A stretch of 44,964 nt of DNA from Pseudomonas agronomica. Its GTDB lineage: Bacteria > Pseudomonadota > Gammaproteobacteria > Pseudomonadales > Pseudomonadaceae. A program made the translations under genes and the position numbers. This document shows, piece by piece, positions 32,065-40,402 of the stretch. The notes beneath the pieces are model-generated. The model saw only the letters and a program-made list of their open reading frames with translations. It was not told the origin of the DNA and did no database searches. Every line of letters starts with the position of its first letter. The stretch's first letter is position 1. The DNA lies in the NCBI RefSeq assembly GCF_025917275.1, contig NZ_JAOSHO010000007.1, positions 1-44,964 of the forward strand, read 5' to 3'.

Positions 32065-32820
32065 TTATGGAATGCTTACAGGGGCGAACGCGTCGGCGCT
32101 GAATAAGCGGGTAATGAGTTCTGAAAAATCCAGGTCAGGCTGAACCTCAAGGGCCTTTTCCACGGCCTGTTCGAGCGGTAGATGGGCTGCGCAGGCATCC
32201 AGGAACCTGCACTCGGCAGCACTGGCGGCCTGCCAAAAAACCTTGCCTTGCTTGCGCGTCAGCAGCGCTCCTTCGCCTCGCCAATCGAGCTCATCAGGCA
32301 TGTCCCGCTCTTCACGATTGAACCGCCAAAGGGTGTAGGCGGGGTTGTCCGGGAACCACGCCCACCGGCACGCGGCCTTCGGTGTGAGTCGGCTGCGGGC
32401 CAAGTCCTGTGGGAGCAACTTCGCCAGTTCGCTCGGATCGACGTCGGGTTCATCTTCGGCGCAATGGACGTGTGTCCAGAGCAGATCAAGGCGGGCGACG
32501 TCGCCCAGATAAGGCATTTCCCGCGCGTGCTCGAAAGCGTCGAGAAAATCCGGGAATCCAGCCCCGTAATGCAACAACCGGGAATCGGTCGGGGGCGCCT
32601 GCCGGGCATGAAGCGTCGCGGCAGCCCTAAGCCACTCTGTACCGACCAAGCGTTCGACGGTGGGAAAGTTCGCCAGTAACGCGTCCACCGCCCCTTTCAA
32701 AACGGTATTGCGGTACACCATGAAACCGGGCTGTTCGATCAGCGCGGTCATTCCAGTCGAATGTCGCTCATATAACGCGTCGACGAATGCATCCTGGAAA
32801 CTTGCCAGCGAGGTGTTCAT
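32065..32820 (-). CDS. bufC: DUF2063 protein, putative bufferin-modification partner (BufC-like)
   Basis: Protein of 251 residues. The N-terminal DUF2063 domain begins [17 protein letters not shown] and continues with [28 protein letters not shown], the family hallmark (a putative DNA-binding annotation is historical). The C-terminal half is alpha/beta without clear motifs. It overlaps the DUF692 gene as ATGA. In characterised MNIO systems the DUF2063 protein binds the precursor and assists the iron oxidase. That role here is inferred from family and gene order. Confidence 0.87.
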   Translation of the reverse strand: MNTSLASFQDAFVDALYERHSTGMTALIEQPGFMVYRNTVLKGAVDALLANFPTVERLVGTEWLRAAATLHARQAPPTDSRLLHYGAGFPDFLDAFEHAREMPYLGDVARLDLLWTHVHCAEDEPDVDPSELAKLLPQDLARSRLTPKAACRWAWFPDNPAYTLWRFNREERDMPDELDWRGEGALLTRKQGKVFWQAASAAECRFLDACAAHLPLEQAVEKALEVQPDLDFSELITRLFSADAFAPVSIP

Positions 32821-33671
32821 ATCGTCACTTCCGATACACGCCGGTTGCCGGTGTTCAACAATCCCTGCGCCCTGTCTCGTTCAGCCAACAAGACATCGAA
32901 CCCGGGGATATTGTCGTCGCGCTCGATCAAGGTCGGGCGCCTGCCGATCCGGTCGATAACGCGTCGATACAGCAACCAGACATCATCAGCGATGGGCGCA
33001 TCGTGACTATCGATCAGCAACTGCGTGTCCCCCGGGTCCACCGTGTGGCCCGCCAAATGGATTTCCGTAATCGCCTTGGCCGGGAAGGCGTCCAGGTACT
33101 TCGACGCATCGAAGCCCAGGTTATGCGCGCTGATATGGACGTTATTGATGTCCAGCAGCAACCCGCAACCAGTCCTGATGCTCAGTTCGGTCAAAAACTC
33201 TATTTCGCTGAATTCATGCCCCGGCAAACTCAGATAGTGAGTGGGGTTTTCAATGGCAATCGAACGTCCCAGGGCGTCTTGTGTTCGTTGGATATTGCTT
33301 GCGATGCACTGCAATGCCTCGACGGTACGAGGGAATGGCAACAGATCAGGATGATATTGGCCACGCCATGCGGACCAGGCCAGATGTTCGGAAATCAATG
33401 CAGGCTGTACGCGGTCGACCAGTGCCTTGAAACGCTTCAGATGGCTTTCGTCCGGTGGGCAATCGGCCGCCAGTGAGAGTGATACACCGTGCAGCGACAG
33501 GGGGTGCTGGCTCCCGATAGCCTCCAGCCACGCGAGACGGGGCCCACCTTCTTCCATGTAGTTTTCCGGATGAACTTCGAACCAGAGTCCCTCGGCAGCG
33601 CAGTCAAGCGCATCGGAGTAATGGTTCGGTTTCAGGCCGAGTCCGGCCCCCATCTGGAATACGGTTTTCAT
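32817..33671 (-). CDS. bufB: DUF692/MNIO multinuclear iron oxidase, bufferin maturation enzyme (BufB-like)
   Basis: TIM-barrel protein of 284 residues. It belongs to the DUF692 family, now called multinuclear non-haem iron-dependent oxidative enzymes, which modify cysteines of ribosomal peptides, for example to thiooxazole or oxazolone-type groups. Candidate metal ligands are in [52 protein letters not shown] and [12 protein letters not shown] 33671 gives the standard [14 protein letters not shown]-terminus; the frame is open further upstream across the peptide gene but that part looks non-coding. It lies 26 bases after the DUF2282 peptide gene and overlaps the DUF2063 gene. Confidence 0.9.
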   Translation of the reverse strand: MKTVFQMGAGLGLKPNHYSDALDCAAEGLWFEVHPENYMEEGGPRLAWLEAIGSQHPLSLHGVSLSLAADCPPDESHLKRFKALVDRVQPALISEHLAWSAWRGQYHPDLLPFPRTVEALQCIASNIQRTQDALGRSIAIENPTHYLSLPGHEFSEIEFLTELSIRTGCGLLLDINNVHISAHNLGFDASKYLDAFPAKAITEIHLAGHTVDPGDTQLLIDSHDAPIADDVWLLYRRVIDRIGRRPTLIERDDNIPGFDVLLAERDRAQGLLNTGNRRVSEVTI

Positions 33672-33697
33672 GATCGGTGAGCCCCTTGGCACTGCGA

Positions 33698-33970
33698 TTA
33701 CATAGGTGTAAGAGAGCCCATGCCTTTTGGCGTCTTGATGGAGGTGCACGTACCGGCAGGCACGTTTTTCCAGGCGTTGGCCTGATAGTCCATTTTGGCG
33801 GTGCCCGCACAGGTAGTGCCCGCACCCGCTTTGCAATCGTTCTTGCCGGCCATGGCAACGCCGTAGCATTTCTCCATGGCACCTGCTGCGGCAGGCGTTT
33901 CTGCGGCGATGGCACCGGCGGCGAACGAAGAGAAGGCAACGGCGAGGGCGGCAAGTTTGAGGTTATTCAT
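33698..33970 (-). CDS. bufA: DUF2282 secreted Cys4 peptide, bufferin precursor (BufA1-like)
   Basis: Precursor of 90 residues. A signal peptide (about 1-23, ending GAIAAE) is followed by a short Ala/Pro spacer and a core with exactly four cysteines at 35, 46, 54 and 75. The surrounding [14 protein letters not shown] and [16 protein letters not shown] segments are the DUF2282 signature. In bufferin systems such peptides are modified by the neighbouring DUF692 enzyme, exported, and bind copper. ATG 33970 has GGAGAG upstream; the frame extends to 34099 but the longer form lacks a signal peptide. First gene of the leftward operon. Confidence 0.9.
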   Translation of the reverse strand: MNNLKLAALAVAFSSFAAGAIAAETPAAAGAMEKCYGVAMAGKNDCKAGAGTTCAGTAKMDYQANAWKNVPAGTCTSIKTPKGMGSLTPM

Positions 33971-34038
33971 GATGTGCTCTCCAGAAGATGGGTTGGTCGC
34001 TGCATCAATGCTTGGGCACTGTGCTTGCGATCCAACAA

Positions 34039-34069
34039 GTAGTTCGATGTCGTTCCGGATTCGGTTACA
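34039..34069 (-). promoter_or_regulatory. ECF-type promoter for the bufferin operon
   Basis: On the minus strand TGTAACC (34069-34063), 16 bases, then CGAACTAC (34046-34039). It resembles the GTAACC/CGAA promoters of Caulobacter SigF, the sigma factor paired with NrsF. It sits about 70 bases before the peptide gene start. Confidence 0.75.
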
Positions 34070-34175
34070 GCGACCACAAAATATTTCTTGGGCCAGCAAA
34101 AAATGCCTTCACGTCCGGAAGCCGCATGTAAGATTCGCTGCCGGCATTGGCAGCAATGAGATATTTCCCCTTTCG

Positions 34176-34206
34176 TGTAACCAGAGCGAACGATGGAACG
34201 AACTAC
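34176..34206 (+). promoter_or_regulatory. Matching ECF-type motif at the sigma gene
   Basis: TGTAACC (34176-34182), 16 bases, CGAACTAC (34199-34206): the same 15 fixed bases and spacing as the opposite-facing copy. Its -10 part lies 6-14 bases inside the predicted sigma ORF, so transcription from it would begin after the ATG at 34193. Confidence 0.65.
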
Positions 34207-34765
34207 GGATAACGATGCTTTGCGCAGCCGAGAGCTCCATCTTCAGGCCTTGTTTCTCTCAGGCCTGGATGGAGACGAACGGGCTTATCGCAGGTTTTTA
34301 TCGGAGCTGAGTGGTCATCTTCGCGGCTTTTTACGCTCGAGGCTTCAACAGCGCCCCGGTGAAATCGAGGACCTGCTGCAAGAGGTTTTGCTGGCCGTTC
34401 ATAATGCGCGCCAGACCTATCAAGCCGATCAACCGCTGACGGCATGGGTCTTTGCCATTGCGCGTTACAAGCTCATCGACTTTTTCCGTGGGCGATCACG
34501 CCATGACATGCTCAACGACTCCCTCGACGATGCGGCGGAGCTGTTTGCCGAGCCACATCTTGAACCTGCGCAGGCCAGTCGCGACCTGGGCAAGTTGCTT
34601 GAGCAACTACCTGAACGCCAGCGTCTACCGATCGTACGCGTGAAACTGGAAGGGCTGTCTGTGACGGAAGCCGCTCAAACGACGGGGTTGTCCGAGTCTG
34701 CGGTGAAGATAGGGATACACCGAGGGCTCAAAGCCCTGGCGTTGAGAGTGAGAGGTGCACGATGA
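34193..34765 (+). CDS. ECF sigma factor (NrsF-associated, SigF-like)
   Basis: Extracytoplasmic-function sigma factor of 190 residues. Region 2 runs about 20-95 (DEDLLQEVLLAVHNARQ-like: EIEDLLQEVLLAVHNARQTY, then PLTAWVFAIARYKLIDFFR). Region 4 runs about 130-180 (LPERQRLPIVRVKLEGLSVTEAAQTTGLSESAVKIGIHRGL). It is divergent from the bufferin operon and overlaps its membrane anti-sigma by ATGA. The start is uncertain: ATG 34193 has no Shine-Dalgarno and lies in the promoter-like motif; TTG 34220 (181 residues) is the next option. It probably directs both divergent units. Confidence 0.9.
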   Translation: MERTTDNDALRSRELHLQALFLSGLDGDERAYRRFLSELSGHLRGFLRSRLQQRPGEIEDLLQEVLLAVHNARQTYQADQPLTAWVFAIARYKLIDFFRGRSRHDMLNDSLDDAAELFAEPHLEPAQASRDLGKLLEQLPERQRLPIVRVKLEGLSVTEAAQTTGLSESAVKIGIHRGLKALALRVRGAR

Positions 34766-35403
34766 AGACTGATGATTTGATTTCCCTGCTCGCCTCGGGC
34801 GTGACCCCGGTCGATCGCCGGGCGCCCGCCAAGCGATTCAGTATCGCGGTGCTGGCCGGCCTCCTGGGCGCCCTTTTGCTGGTGGTCGCACTGAAAGGCG
34901 TGCGCCCAGACTTGGGCCAGGTCATGGCGACACCGATTTTCTGGGCCAAGATCGCGTTCCCGCTCTGCCTGATGATCGGCACGCTGAGCATGGTCATGAG
35001 GCTGGCCAGACCTGGCGCCACTTCGGGGCCCGGCAAGATACTGATCGTTGCCGCCGTCACGGCAGTATGGATTGGCGCGATCTATGTCCTCATGGCGACC
35101 GCACCTGATGGTCGCGTTGCAGTCATTCTGGGCGATACCTGGCGGGTGTGTGCGCTCAACATCACCCTGCTGTCGATTCCGGGATTTATCGCCGTGTTCT
35201 GGGCGCTACGCGGCCTCGCCCCCACGAACCTGATGCTTTCAGGCGCCTGCGGCGGACTGCTGGCCGGTTCAATGGCGACGATTGCCTATTCCCTTCACTG
35301 CCCCGAGATGCAGGTCCCGTTTTGGGCAGTGTGGTACTTGTTGGGCATGTTGGTGCCGACGATACTGGGCGCCCTGCTCGGTCGACGCTGGCTGCGCTGG
35401 TAG
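34762..35403 (+). CDS. nrsF: NrsF-type (DUF1109) membrane anti-sigma factor
   Basis: Inner-membrane protein of 213 residues with six hydrophobic helices and a short cytoplasmic N-terminus (MKTDDLISLLASGVTPVDRRAPAKRF). DUF1109/NrsF proteins hold SigF-type sigma factors at the membrane and release them under heavy-metal stress in Caulobacter. Two cysteines (CGGLLAG region, and SLHCPEMQVPFWAVWYLLGM) fit the periplasmic/membrane sensor pattern of the family; their role here is inferred. The ATG overlaps the sigma stop. Confidence 0.88.
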   Translation: MKTDDLISLLASGVTPVDRRAPAKRFSIAVLAGLLGALLLVVALKGVRPDLGQVMATPIFWAKIAFPLCLMIGTLSMVMRLARPGATSGPGKILIVAAVTAVWIGAIYVLMATAPDGRVAVILGDTWRVCALNITLLSIPGFIAVFWALRGLAPTNLMLSGACGGLLAGSMATIAYSLHCPEMQVPFWAVWYLLGMLVPTILGALLGRRWLRW

Positions 35404-35521
35404 CAGGCCCTTCCGTTTTTCCAAGGCCCTGCGACGGCGACGCCACGTTTTCCTTTTTCAATGTCGGCTCACTCACGACCAAAAGCCCCCCACCGAGACC
35501 TCCATCATCGCCAGCCCTAGC

Positions 35522-37933
35522 CTGTCCCGACTGTTCCTCGAACTCTTCTGGCAACTCGGCATCCTCTTGGTGCCAGCCTTCTTCGTCACCATCCTGCCGC
35601 CGCCGCTGGCCTTGCTGGCGGTGGTATTGCTCGGCTTGCTGATGGGCCTCGCCGCGCGGCTAGGCTTCCAGTCGATGGGCCGAGGCGTCGCCCGGCTGAC
35701 AGTCGGAGCGGTGTTTGGCCTGGGCTTCAGCCTGGGCCGGGCGTTGCCCGAGTGGTGGGGCATCCTCGTGGCGATCGCTGGCATCGGTGCAGGGCTTGCC
35801 TGCGTCAGCAAATGGGAACGGCGTCTTGGGCTCGCGCCGGTTACCACCCAAGGACCGAGCGCCTGGGGTGGCGGCGAGCCGCAGTCGACGCCTGAAGGCG
35901 AACCGATCCGGCAGTTCAACCACAGCGAAATCGCCATGGGCGGCCCTGTCCATTGCGATTATCTGTTTCCCGATGGCGTGCTTCTGCAAGGGCTTGGTTC
36001 TTCGGCGATGTTTTCCAGTGATGGCCGTTATTTCGCCGCACCCGTGCCGTCCCGGCAGGAATGGGGGCTGGTCATCCTCGACCGTCAGCAGCGCAAGGTC
36101 TACCGCTGCGCCGAAAGCGAGTTCTGGGAACTGGATTCTTTCAATCCTGACGAACTGATCGGCCGTCATAGCCCCCTGGTGGACAACGGCGCTCGCCAAG
36201 CGCGGCTGGAGGATCTGCTGCGAACCGCACAGGTGGCGGACCTGGTTCCCGTCGCTGACCTGTGGCTTGAACCAGGCTGGCATCCGGACAATGTAGCGCC
36301 CACCTTCGAGCGGCCCAGCGCCGACGGCCAGCATCGCCTGGAGGGCGATCTATTGCTGCCCGCGACCTTTCGCGACCTGGACCAGCCATTGGCGCCGCTG
36401 TATTCCCCGCGCTATGCCATCAGCGTCGACGGGCAACCCTCGGGGCTGGTCATGGCAGCTGATGCACCTTTGGTGTGGAGCGCCACTCAACCCGCGCTGG
36501 TGTGTCTGGCCCGGGAGCAGGCCAACGATGCGGACGGCGACCAGTATTGGTTGTGGCAAGCGGGGAATGGCTGGCGCGCCCTGCCCTCACCCTGGGTGAA
36601 AAGCGCCGCCGAGCCGTCCTTTTACTGGCACGAGTTGCTGAGTCTCGGGGCGAACCATGTGCATATCGGCGCATACCTCGACTATCCGCGACCGAGCGCC
36701 GGCCGTTATGGGTATCGCCTGGACAGCATCCACAGCGATACCGAAACCCAGACAGGTCACGACGCCCAGGGTCGCGTGCAGGTTGATGAATTCAAGCTGA
36801 CGCGGATGTCCATCGTCATGCCGCTGGACAGTCGCGGCCGGCGAGGCGACTCGTGCATCGAGACACAGCCGATGCTGGACGGCAAATGCGCTTGTCTGAC
36901 CTGGATACACGACAACCCCGACGGACTCGGAAGTTATCGCTGCCAGATCGGTGATTGGTCCTTGCCGGGAAGTTGGTTGCTCGATCATCGGATCTCCGAT
37001 TGCGGGCGCTACCTGGCGCTGCTGCCCTTTGAGCACGCGACGACAGTGGCAACCCACGCGGTGGTCGCAGACTTGCAGGAGCGGCGCTTGCTGCAAGGGC
37101 CCGCCCTGTGGGTGGAGCGCATACTCGATTTCCGCGCCGGCCGCTTGAGCCTGGCGGTCGTCGAAGGTCGTCTTGATAACGATCTGGAAAGCAGCCCATT
37201 AATGCGCTTCAACGTCGTCGCGCCACAGGTCGGATGTGACGCTTCCTTCTTCCGTTCCAATGAACACTCCCGGCTGTTCTACAACACCGTTCAGCTACAG
37301 CCGGAAGATTCGCAGCTCCACGTCGTTGAGCCATGGCGCCTGGTGGACCGCCCCCAAGCGGCCACCGCCGACGGCGACTTCATCCAACCCGCGCCGAATG
37401 ACCAGGATGCCGCCTGGCTATTGGGCAGCGAAACGGAATACGCCGACAGTTGGGTGCGTGCCGGTACGCCCCGCCTCGGCGGGCACCTGTTGACGGCGTC
37501 GGGCTGTGCATTGGTCGACCTGGCGCCGTCGATGGCCTGGTCATCCAATAGCCGTTATCTGGCGTTGACCTGCATGGCAACCGACGTGACAGAACTCTGT
37601 GGAAACTACCGGGGCTGGCAGTTGCTGCTGCTCGATGTCCAACACCATACGCTGCGGATACACCCGCGGTGGCTGGGTCATCGGCCGTTGTTTGAAAGCT
37701 TCGACGAGCAACAACTACAGGTACGCTGTTTCAAGCGCGATTGGGAAATTGAAGGCAATGACGACCAAGGTTCGGTGCAGGCGTTCTCACTGGACGACTT
37801 GCTGCAGTTGCCGGCCGAGCCTCTGATCGGCCAGGACGGTCTTTGGCTCAGGTCTTCCCAGGCGCACCTCGCCCCGGCTTGGCGAGCGCTGGCCTTGCCT
37901 GCCACCCGCTACTTCGAACGCCGGAGCCTGTAA
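35522..37933 (+). CDS. Unrecognised membrane-anchored protein with propeller-like repeats; 5' end uncertain
   Basis: About 803 residues; I do not recognise the family. The N-terminus holds two hydrophobic segments (from LFLELFWQLGILLVPAFF, and GAVFGLGFSLGRALPEWWGILVAIAGIGAG), then a large soluble part with repeated S-x-x-RY-(F/L)-A segments (FSSDGRYFAAP, SDCGRYLALLPF, WSSNSRYLALT), which suggests a beta-propeller. The start is unclear: in-frame candidates are TTG 35282 (inside nrsF), CTG 35522, TTG 35567 and GTG 35570. ATG 35461 is one base out of frame, separated by a run of six C (35486-35491). It follows nrsF in the same direction; membership of that operon is not shown. Confidence 0.6.
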   Translation: MSRLFLELFWQLGILLVPAFFVTILPPPLALLAVVLLGLLMGLAARLGFQSMGRGVARLTVGAVFGLGFSLGRALPEWWGILVAIAGIGAGLACVSKWERRLGLAPVTTQGPSAWGGGEPQSTPEGEPIRQFNHSEIAMGGPVHCDYLFPDGVLLQGLGSSAMFSSDGRYFAAPVPSRQEWGLVILDRQQRKVYRCAESEFWELDSFNPDELIGRHSPLVDNGARQARLEDLLRTAQVADLVPVADLWLEPGWHPDNVAPTFERPSADGQHRLEGDLLLPATFRDLDQPLAPLYSPRYAISVDGQPSGLVMAADAPLVWSATQPALVCLAREQANDADGDQYWLWQAGNGWRALPSPWVKSAAEPSFYWHELLSLGANHVHIGAYLDYPRPSAGRYGYRLDSIHSDTETQTGHDAQGRVQVDEFKLTRMSIVMPLDSRGRRGDSCIETQPMLDGKCACLTWIHDNPDGLGSYRCQIGDWSLPGSWLLDHRISDCGRYLALLPFEHATTVATHAVVADLQERRLLQGPALWVERILDFRAGRLSLAVVEGRLDNDLESSPLMRFNVVAPQVGCDASFFRSNEHSRLFYNTVQLQPEDSQLHVVEPWRLVDRPQAATADGDFIQPAPNDQDAAWLLGSETEYADSWVRAGTPRLGGHLLTASGCALVDLAPSMAWSSNSRYLALTCMATDVTELCGNYRGWQLLLLDVQHHTLRIHPRWLGHRPLFESFDEQQLQVRCFKRDWEIEGNDDQGSVQAFSLDDLLQLPAEPLIGQDGLWLRSSQAHLAPAWRALALPATRYFERRSL

Positions 37934-37968
37934 CATGCCCGCCATTGATGCATGCGCCGGAGCTGACC

Positions 37969-38430
37969 TTGACTGATACCCGCCCTCCCGTCCTCGACGA
38001 AATCGATCGCCAACTGATCGCGGCGCTGCAAATCAACGCGCGGGAAAGTGTTGCGATGCTGGCCCGGCAACTGGGCATCGCCCGCACGACCGTGACCTCG
38101 CGCCTGGCTCGACTGGAAAAAACCAAGGTCATCACCGGATACGGCGTGCGTCTTGGGCAGCGAGTGATCGATGGCGGCTTGCAGGCTTATGTCGGCATCA
38201 AGGTCCAGCCACGCTCCGGCAAGGACGTATTGCGACGCCTGAGCGCGATGGCCCAGGTCCAGCAGTTGTGCGCAGTGAGCGGCGAGTTCGACTACGTGGC
38301 CTGGTTGCGCACGGACTCGCCGGAACAGCTGGATCAGTTGCTGGACCAGATCGGCAGCGTGGACGGGGTGGAGAAAACCACCACGTCGATCATCCTCAGC
38401 AGCAAGATCGATCGGGGCCAGCCGGTCTAA
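37969..38430 (+). CDS. Lrp/AsnC family transcriptional regulator
   Basis: Regulator of 153 residues. The N-terminal helix-turn-helix is VLDEIDRQLIAALQINARESVAMLARQLGIARTTVTSRLARLEK, and the C-terminal RAM/ligand domain is AYVGIKVQPRSGKDVLRRL...VSGEFDYVAWLRT. TTG 37969 is chosen because GGAG sits six bases upstream and it gives the usual length; ATG 37948 is the alternative and also in frame. It lies upstream of davBA in the same direction, separated by a REPIN, and is the likely regulator of lysine catabolism. Confidence 0.85.
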   Translation: MTDTRPPVLDEIDRQLIAALQINARESVAMLARQLGIARTTVTSRLARLEKTKVITGYGVRLGQRVIDGGLQAYVGIKVQPRSGKDVLRRLSAMAQVQQLCAVSGEFDYVAWLRTDSPEQLDQLLDQIGSVDGVEKTTTSIILSSKIDRGQPV

Positions 38431-38446
38431 AGCCAACCCAAAAACC

Positions 38447-38536
38447 TGTGGGAGCGAGCTTGCTCGCGATGGCGGTGTGTCAGTCAGCATTCTCATGTGC
38501 TGATCCACCGCTTTCGCGAGCAGGCTCGCTCCCACA
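38447..38536. repeat. REPIN (paired REP sequences)
   Basis: TGTGGGAGCGAGCTTGCTCGCG at 38447-38468 faces its near-exact inverse, CGCGAGCAGGCTCGCTCCCACA, at 38515-38536, with about 46 bases between. This is the common fluorescens-group REP family, non-autonomous and mobilised by RAYT transposases. It sits after the Lrp gene and could stop or stabilise its message. Confidence 0.88.
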
Positions 38537-38547
38537 TGGGACCAGGA

Positions 38548-38585
38548 TTCGTCATTACGATTGAGCCAAGATTATAAATGACGAA
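38548..38585 (+). promoter_or_regulatory. Inverted repeat upstream of davB, candidate operator
   Basis: TTCGTCATT (38548-38556) is the exact inverse of AATGACGAA (38577-38585), with 20 AT-rich bases between, about 125 bases before davB. A related GACGACACATTGCGTC follows near 38600-38615. The size and symmetry would suit an Lrp-type dimer or octamer. A TATACT at 38661-38666 is a possible -10 for davB. Confidence 0.45.
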
Positions 38586-38707
38586 AAACAGCGCAAAACG
38601 ACGACACATTGCGTCTTATTAACGTGTTTCTCCCTCTCTAGAATGGCTGGCATCTTTTCCTATACTCAGACGCGAACGTCGCGTCGAGTCGCCCATCAAG
38701 GTCCGCC

Positions 38708-40390
38708 ATGAACAAGAACAATCGCCACCCAGCAGACGGCAAGAAACCCATCACCATTTTCGGGCCGGATTTTCCGTTCGCCTTTGACGACTGGATCGAA
38801 CACCCGGCCGGCCTGGGCGTCATTCCGGAACATAATCACGGCGCCGAAGTGGCGATTGTCGGTGCCGGGATCGCTGGCCTGGTGGCGGCGTATGAGTTGA
38901 TGAAGCTGGGCCTCAAGCCCGTGGTCTACGAAGCGTCGAAAATGGGCGGGCGCCTGCGCTCCCAGGCGTTCAACGGCGCCGAAGGCATCATTGCCGAGCT
39001 CGGCGGCATGCGGTTTCCGGTCTCCTCGACGGCGTTCTATCACTACGTCGACAAGCTGGGCCTGGAGACCAAACCCTTCCCCAACCCGTTGACCTCGGCC
39101 TCGGGCAGCACCGTCATCGACCTGGAAGGCCAGACCTACTATGCAGAAAGCATGGCCGACCTTCCCGCGCTGTTCCAGGAAGTCGCCGACGCCTGGGCCG
39201 ACGCATTGGAGGCTGGCTCACGCTTCAGCGAGATCCAGCAAGCGATCCGCGACCGCGACGTACCGCGTCTCAAGGAACTGTGGAACACCCTGGTGCCGCT
39301 GTGGGATGACCGCACCTTCTATGATTTCGTCGCCACCTCCAAGGCGTTCGCCAAGCTCTCGTTCCTGCACCGCGAAGTGTTCGGCCAGGTCGGCTTCGGC
39401 ACGGGCGGCTGGGACTCGGACTTCCCCAACTCGATGCTGGAAATCTTCCGCGTGGTGATGACCAACTGCGATGATCATCAACACCTGGTCGTCGGCGGTG
39501 TGGAGCAGGTGCCCCACGGCATCTGGAAACATGTCCCGGAGCGTTGCGCGCACTGGCCGGCGGGCACCAGCCTGAACTCGTTGCACCTGGGCGCGCCTCG
39601 TGCCGGCGTGAAACGTATCGCCCGGGCCGATAATGACCGGTTCAGCGTCACCGACGTCTGGGGGGACACGCGCGAATATGCCGCCGTGCTGGTCACCTGC
39701 CAGACGTGGCTGTTGACCACCCAGATCGAATGCGAAGAGGCGCTGTTCTCGCAAAAGCTGTGGATGGCCCTGGACCGCACCCGCTACATGCAGTCGTCGA
39801 AGACATTCGTGATGGTCGACCGGCCGTTCTGGAAGGACAAGGACCCGGAAACCGGTCGCGACCTGATGAGCATGACCCTCACCGACCGCCTGACTCGTGG
39901 CACCTACCTGTTCGACAATGGCGACGACAAGCCGGGCGTGATCTGCCTGTCGTATTCGTGGATGAGCGATGCGCTGAAGATGCTGCCTTATCCGGTGGAA
40001 AAACGGGTGAAGCTGGCCCTCGATGCCCTGAAGAAGATCTATCCGAAAGTGGACATCGCCGCGCGGATCATTGGCGAACCGATCACCGTGTCCTGGGAAG
40101 CGGACCCTTACTTCCTCGGCGCATTCAAGGGCGCCTTGCCGGGCCACTATCGCTATAACCAGCGCATGTATGCGCATTTCATGCAGGACGACATGCCCGC
40201 CGAACAAAAAGGGATCTTTATCGCCGGCGACGACGTCTCATGGACACCCGCCTGGGTTGAAGGCGCGGTACAGACCTCGCTCAATGCCGTGTGGGGAATC
40301 ATGAAACACTTCGGCGGTGAAACTCACCCCGAGAACCCGGGTCCAGGTGACGTATTCCACGAAATCGGTCCGATCGCCCTGCCCGAATAA
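38708..40390 (+). CDS. davB: Lysine 2-monooxygenase DavB
   Basis: Flavin amine oxidase-fold enzyme of 560 residues that converts L-lysine, with oxygen, to 5-aminopentanamide, CO2 and water. The FAD Rossmann motif is VAIVGAGIAGLVAAYELM (GAGIAG at 52-57), then GGRLRS and ELGGMRFP, and the C-terminal FAD segment GIFIAGDDVSWTPAWVEGAVQTSL. The N-terminal segment KKPITIFGPDFPFAFDDW is characteristic of the lysine/tryptophan monooxygenase group. Followed six to twelve bases later by davA, the next pathway step, which decides lysine over tryptophan as substrate. Confidence 0.93.
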   Translation: MNKNNRHPADGKKPITIFGPDFPFAFDDWIEHPAGLGVIPEHNHGAEVAIVGAGIAGLVAAYELMKLGLKPVVYEASKMGGRLRSQAFNGAEGIIAELGGMRFPVSSTAFYHYVDKLGLETKPFPNPLTSASGSTVIDLEGQTYYAESMADLPALFQEVADAWADALEAGSRFSEIQQAIRDRDVPRLKELWNTLVPLWDDRTFYDFVATSKAFAKLSFLHREVFGQVGFGTGGWDSDFPNSMLEIFRVVMTNCDDHQHLVVGGVEQVPHGIWKHVPERCAHWPAGTSLNSLHLGAPRAGVKRIARADNDRFSVTDVWGDTREYAAVLVTCQTWLLTTQIECEEALFSQKLWMALDRTRYMQSSKTFVMVDRPFWKDKDPETGRDLMSMTLTDRLTRGTYLFDNGDDKPGVICLSYSWMSDALKMLPYPVEKRVKLALDALKKIYPKVDIAARIIGEPITVSWEADPYFLGAFKGALPGHYRYNQRMYAHFMQDDMPAEQKGIFIAGDDVSWTPAWVEGAVQTSLNAVWGIMKHFGGETHPENPGPGDVFHEIGPIALPE

Positions 40391-40402
40391 AAGGAGTTGT
40401 CG

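Noticed and set aside
33672-33869. Upstream extension of the DUF692 frame
   Set aside because: It overlaps the peptide gene and lacks family-like sequence; the conserved N-terminus begins at 33671.
38447-38536. CRISPR repeat or insertion sequence
   Set aside because: Only two inverted arms with no regular spacers and no transposase; it matches REPIN structure.
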